From DASWUD01 sp036401755 (GTDB lineage: Bacteria > Pseudomonadota > Gammaproteobacteria > Thiohalomonadales > Thiohalomonadaceae): a stretch of DNA of 7,636 bases. The notes below the pieces were generated by a model. It ran no database searches, had not been told where the DNA came from, and was given only the letters and a program-made list of their open reading frames with translations. Each line of letters starts with the position of its first letter. Position 1 is the stretch's first letter. Location of the stretch: assembly GCA_036401755.1 (NCBI GenBank), contig DASWUD010000229.1, forward strand, positions 1 through 7,636. Direction: 5' to 3'. Of this stretch, positions 6,398 to 7,636 are shown piece by piece. The position numbers and the translations under genes are program-made.

Positions 6398-6427
6398 TAA
6401 CCGCGTGGTTAGCCCAGGCTAATTTTT
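6398..6427 (+). promoter_or_regulatory. overlapping alternative hairpins ending in a T5 run (attenuator-like)
   Basis: TAACC (6398-6402) can pair with GGTTA (6407-6411). Alternatively, the part TTAGC (6409-6413) can pair with GCTAA (6418-6422), which is directly followed by TTTTT (6423-6427). The two stems share bases 6409-6411, so they exclude each other, as in antiterminator/terminator switches. The stems are short and any transcript crossing this point is hypothetical. It may instead simply end a transcript entering from upstream. Confidence 0.3.
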
Positions 6428-6470
6428 GATCGCCAGGTTGATTGCCATCCAACGCCTGTTGTTATTGTTA

Positions 6471-6505
6471 TGCGTTCTACCCTGTAAATTTCAGGGTTAA
6501 ACGCA
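6471..6505. repeat. 35-bp two-tier inverted repeat upstream of ODP copy 2
   Basis: Outer arms TGCGTT (6471-6476) and AACGCA (6500-6505) and inner arms ACCCTG (6479-6484) and CAGGGT (6492-6497) are each perfect, separated by symmetric 2-nt internal loops around the 7-nt centre TAAATTT. It ends about 12 bp before the -35 hexamer of copy 2. The position suits an activator site; it could also be an RNA stem-loop. Confidence 0.5.
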
Positions 6506-6516
6506 AGTTGTGACCC

Positions 6517-6544
6517 ATGACAAGATACCAAGTGCTTTGATAAT
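6517..6544 (+). promoter_or_regulatory. sigma70-type promoter of the second ODP gene
   Basis: ATGACA (6517-6522, five of six), a 16-bp spacer and GATAAT (6539-6544, five of six). The start would be near 6551, with a leader of about 81 nt. The dyad TTGTGA (6508-6513)/TGACAA (6518-6523; 5 of 6 positions symmetric) overlaps the -35. This promoter makes copy 2 independent of copy 1. Confidence 0.6.
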
Positions 6545-6556
6545 ATAGAGCGTGTC

Positions 6557-6569
6557 TAATCTCAGATTA
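6557..6569. promoter_or_regulatory. perfect 13-bp palindrome just after the predicted start of ODP copy 2
   Basis: TAATCT (6557-6562) and AGATTA (6564-6569) are perfect arms around one C. At about +7 to +19 this position would let a bound dimer block transcription. Nothing similar is found at the copy 1 promoter. The regulator is unknown. Confidence 0.4.
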
Positions 6570-6631
6570 AATTCATCTGCAAGACTCAGGACCAAGAAGA
6601 AACTCCAACCTCCAGCACATGGATGCTTATC

Positions 6632-7453
6632 ATGCCCATTACCCTTTATGACGACGGAACACACAAATGCATTGTCTTTGCCGACCTCGTAGATTGCGAA
6701 GGTGACGACGACAAGGAAGAAGGACTCTCCTGCGATAGTGTTCAGTCCAATCAGTTTTTGGTCGTCAACAATCGCCACGCTGCGCTGTTCGAACCAGGTG
6801 GACATCTCACCTATACCCGCCTCTTCCTGGCGCTCAGCGACTATGTAACCCCGAAGAATCTTGACTACATCATCGCGTCACATGCCGACCCCGACATCGT
6901 CTCCTCCATCAACAAGTGGTTGATAGGCAGCAGCGCCAAGGTGATCGTTCCCAGTTTGTGGAAACGCTTCGTGCCCCACTTCTGCTCGCGCGGTGCCACC
7001 AAGGGACGCCTGTTTGGCATTCCCGACAAAGGCGCCACACTGCAAATCGGTGGTGCGATGATCAAGGCAATTCCGGCTCACTTCCTTCATTCCGAAGGGA
7101 ACTTCCATTTCTATGACTCCGTGAGCAAGATCCTCTTCACCAGCGACATGGGCGCCTCCCACGTCCCCGACAGTGAATGCGGAAAGCCGGTGCAGAATTT
7201 CGAGGCGCACATCAAGAACATGGAAGGGTTCCACCGGCGCTACATGAACTCCAACAAGGTGTGCCGTTACTGGGCCAGCATGGTGCGCAGCCTCGACGTG
7301 GAGATGATCGTGCCGCAGCACGGTGCCGTGATTCAGGGTAAGGAGATGGTCAACAAATTCCTCACCTGGATCGAAAACCTGCAATGCGGTGTCGACCTGA
7401 TGACCCAGGAGCACTACCGCATCCCCACCGAACAGATGGTGATCGCCGCGTAG
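6632..7453 (+). CDS. ODP-type di-iron metallo-beta-lactamase-fold protein, copy 2
   Basis: Paralogue of the gene at 5220: exactly the same length (273 residues), alignable without gaps, 214 identical residues (78%) by hand count. All six metal-ligand positions are kept (H84, D86, D88, H153, D172, H230), as are the seven cysteines. Substitutions near the site: Q85 to A in SHADPD, G171 to S in FTSDMG, and GGMF to GAVI after H230. These may tune O2 or iron affinity while keeping the fold. Residues 23-36 and 264-272 vary most. I chose ATG 6632, matching the paralogue and preceded by GGAT 8 nt away, over ATG 6623, which would overlap that site. Codon use is less GC-rich in the first part than in copy 1. 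Its own promoter, dyads and terminator make it monocistronic. The role is inferred as O2/iron sensing or binding. Confidence 0.9.
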   Translation: MPITLYDDGTHKCIVFADLVDCEGDDDKEEGLSCDSVQSNQFLVVNNRHAALFEPGGHLTYTRLFLALSDYVTPKNLDYIIASHADPDIVSSINKWLIGSSAKVIVPSLWKRFVPHFCSRGATKGRLFGIPDKGATLQIGGAMIKAIPAHFLHSEGNFHFYDSVSKILFTSDMGASHVPDSECGKPVQNFEAHIKNMEGFHRRYMNSNKVCRYWASMVRSLDVEMIVPQHGAVIQGKEMVNKFLTWIENLQCGVDLMTQEHYRIPTEQMVIAA

Positions 7454-7467
7454 TTGTTTTTCTCTGC

Positions 7468-7489
7468 GCTGCGGTGAACTCGCCGCAGC
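7468..7489 (+). terminator. 3' hairpin of ODP copy 2 (no U-tract)
   Basis: Arms GCTGCGGTG (7468-7476) and CGCCGCAGC (7481-7489) pair over 9 bp with one G-U pair and loop AACT. The surrounding 27 nt (7466-7492) match 22 of 27 bases of the copy 1 hairpin. It precedes a true intrinsic terminator by 11 nt. Confidence 0.6.
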
Positions 7490-7500
7490 ACCCATAATCC

Positions 7501-7537
7501 GGCCCGACCTCTGCATGCATGTCGGGCCTTTCTCTTT
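7501..7537 (+). terminator. rho-independent terminator of ODP copy 2
   Basis: A perfect 8-bp GC-rich stem, GGCCCGAC (7501-7508) and GTCGGGCC (7521-7528), with a 12-nt loop, is followed at once by TTTCTCTTT. On the minus strand no T-run follows the stem, so it serves the plus strand only. Confidence 0.85.
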
Positions 7538-7636
7538 ATGGTTTCTGTATGAATTGCTCTCCTCCCGGCGCCATCAGCTGCACGATTTTCCCTATCACTC
7601 TCCGCAATACCTTCACGACCTCCTCTTTGCCGTTGG
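7536..7636 (-). CDS. C-terminal end of an unidentified protein, cut by the right edge
   Basis: The minus-strand frame is open from the edge for 32 codons to TAA at 7538-7536. It encodes NGKEEVVKVLRRVIGKIV (first 18 residues), then QLMAPGGEQFIQKP. The composition (alternating charged and aliphatic residues, like a helix) reads like real protein and the stop lies just beyond the plus-strand terminator, as expected for convergent genes. I do not recognise the family. Too short to be sure. Confidence 0.35.
   Translation of the reverse strand, partial: NGKEEVVKVLRRVIGKIVQLMAPGGEQFIQKP

Larger units (their letters stand above)
6082..6516. other. non-coding spacer between the ODP copies, dense in inverted repeats
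   Basis: No convincing gene is found on either strand in the spacer. It is visibly richer in A and T than the flanking genes. Besides the entries listed separately it contains: the palindrome AAGCCGGCTT (6118-6127); CATTG/CAATG arms (6159-6170); GTTGC/GCAAC arms (6305-6318) followed by TTGCTTTTATT; and a C5 run (6352-6356) facing a G7 run (6362-6368). It could contain a small RNA or a degraded mobile element, but neither is proven: I see no transposase remnant and no terminal repeat pair. Confidence 0.5.

Noticed and set aside
6447..6502. Possible integron attC site (ATCCAAC ... GTTAAAC match the core consensus letters)
   Set aside because: The two cores are barely complementary and the GTT core lies inside the separate 35-bp dyad; no integrase or cassette structure is present.
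6508..6523. FNR or CRP box at TTGTGA-N4-TGACAA
   Set aside because: Fits neither TTGAT-N4-ATCAA nor TGTGA-N6-TCACA; kept only as an unnamed dyad.
1..7636. CRISPR array, tRNA, rRNA, insertion sequence or phage genes
   Set aside because: No regularly spaced repeats, no cloverleaf or rRNA signature and no transposase or phage motif was found on either strand.

Overview
The window looks like chromosomal DNA from a gammaproteobacterium of fairly high GC. The main support is an RsuA very close to the E. coli form. The genus cannot be named from this stretch. All protein-coding calls are by motif and family recognition from reading the sequence; no database search was possible.

Left part (1-2263, minus strand): a three-gene operon read right to left. 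It holds a short-chain dehydrogenase/reductase, a DAO-family FAD oxidoreductase resembling the oxidase half of MnmC (and stand-alone MnmL), and a YtqB/MnmM-family methyltransferase cut by the window edge. Both junctions are 4-nt GTGA overlaps, so translation is probably coupled. The last two genes would fit the final two steps of mnm5U34 formation in tRNA (cmnm5U to nm5U to mnm5U), carried here as two separate proteins instead of the usual gammaproteobacterial MnmC fusion.

Middle part (2264-4943): a membrane-anchored DNA/RNA non-specific endonuclease on the plus strand diverges from the operon. It converges, with a 9-bp overlap, on a minus-strand PAS-GGDEF diguanylate cyclase. That cyclase has an intact GGEEF loop and I-site, but a proline where the guanine-binding Asn normally sits. 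Upstream of it on the same strand is rsuA (16S rRNA pseudouridine 516 synthase).

Right part (4944-7636, plus strand): two tandem 273-residue paralogues, about 78% identical, of the oxygen-binding di-iron (ODP) branch of the metallo-beta-lactamase/flavodiiron fold. They lack the flavodoxin domain and keep all six metal-ligand positions. Each copy has its own sigma70-like promoter with the same -35 hexamer (ATGACA), a leader of about 75-80 nt, different operator-like dyads, and a conserved GC-rich hairpin 12-13 nt after its stop codon. A 590-bp non-coding spacer rich in inverted repeats separates them. A conventional rho-independent terminator closes the second gene. Beyond it the C-terminus of an unidentified minus-strand gene probably enters from the right edge.

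The most interesting unit is the duplicated, separately promoted ODP pair with its conserved 3' hairpins and structured spacer. It suggests two oxygen- or iron-responsive proteins expressed under different conditions. The second point of interest is the unfused MnmL/MnmM-like pair.
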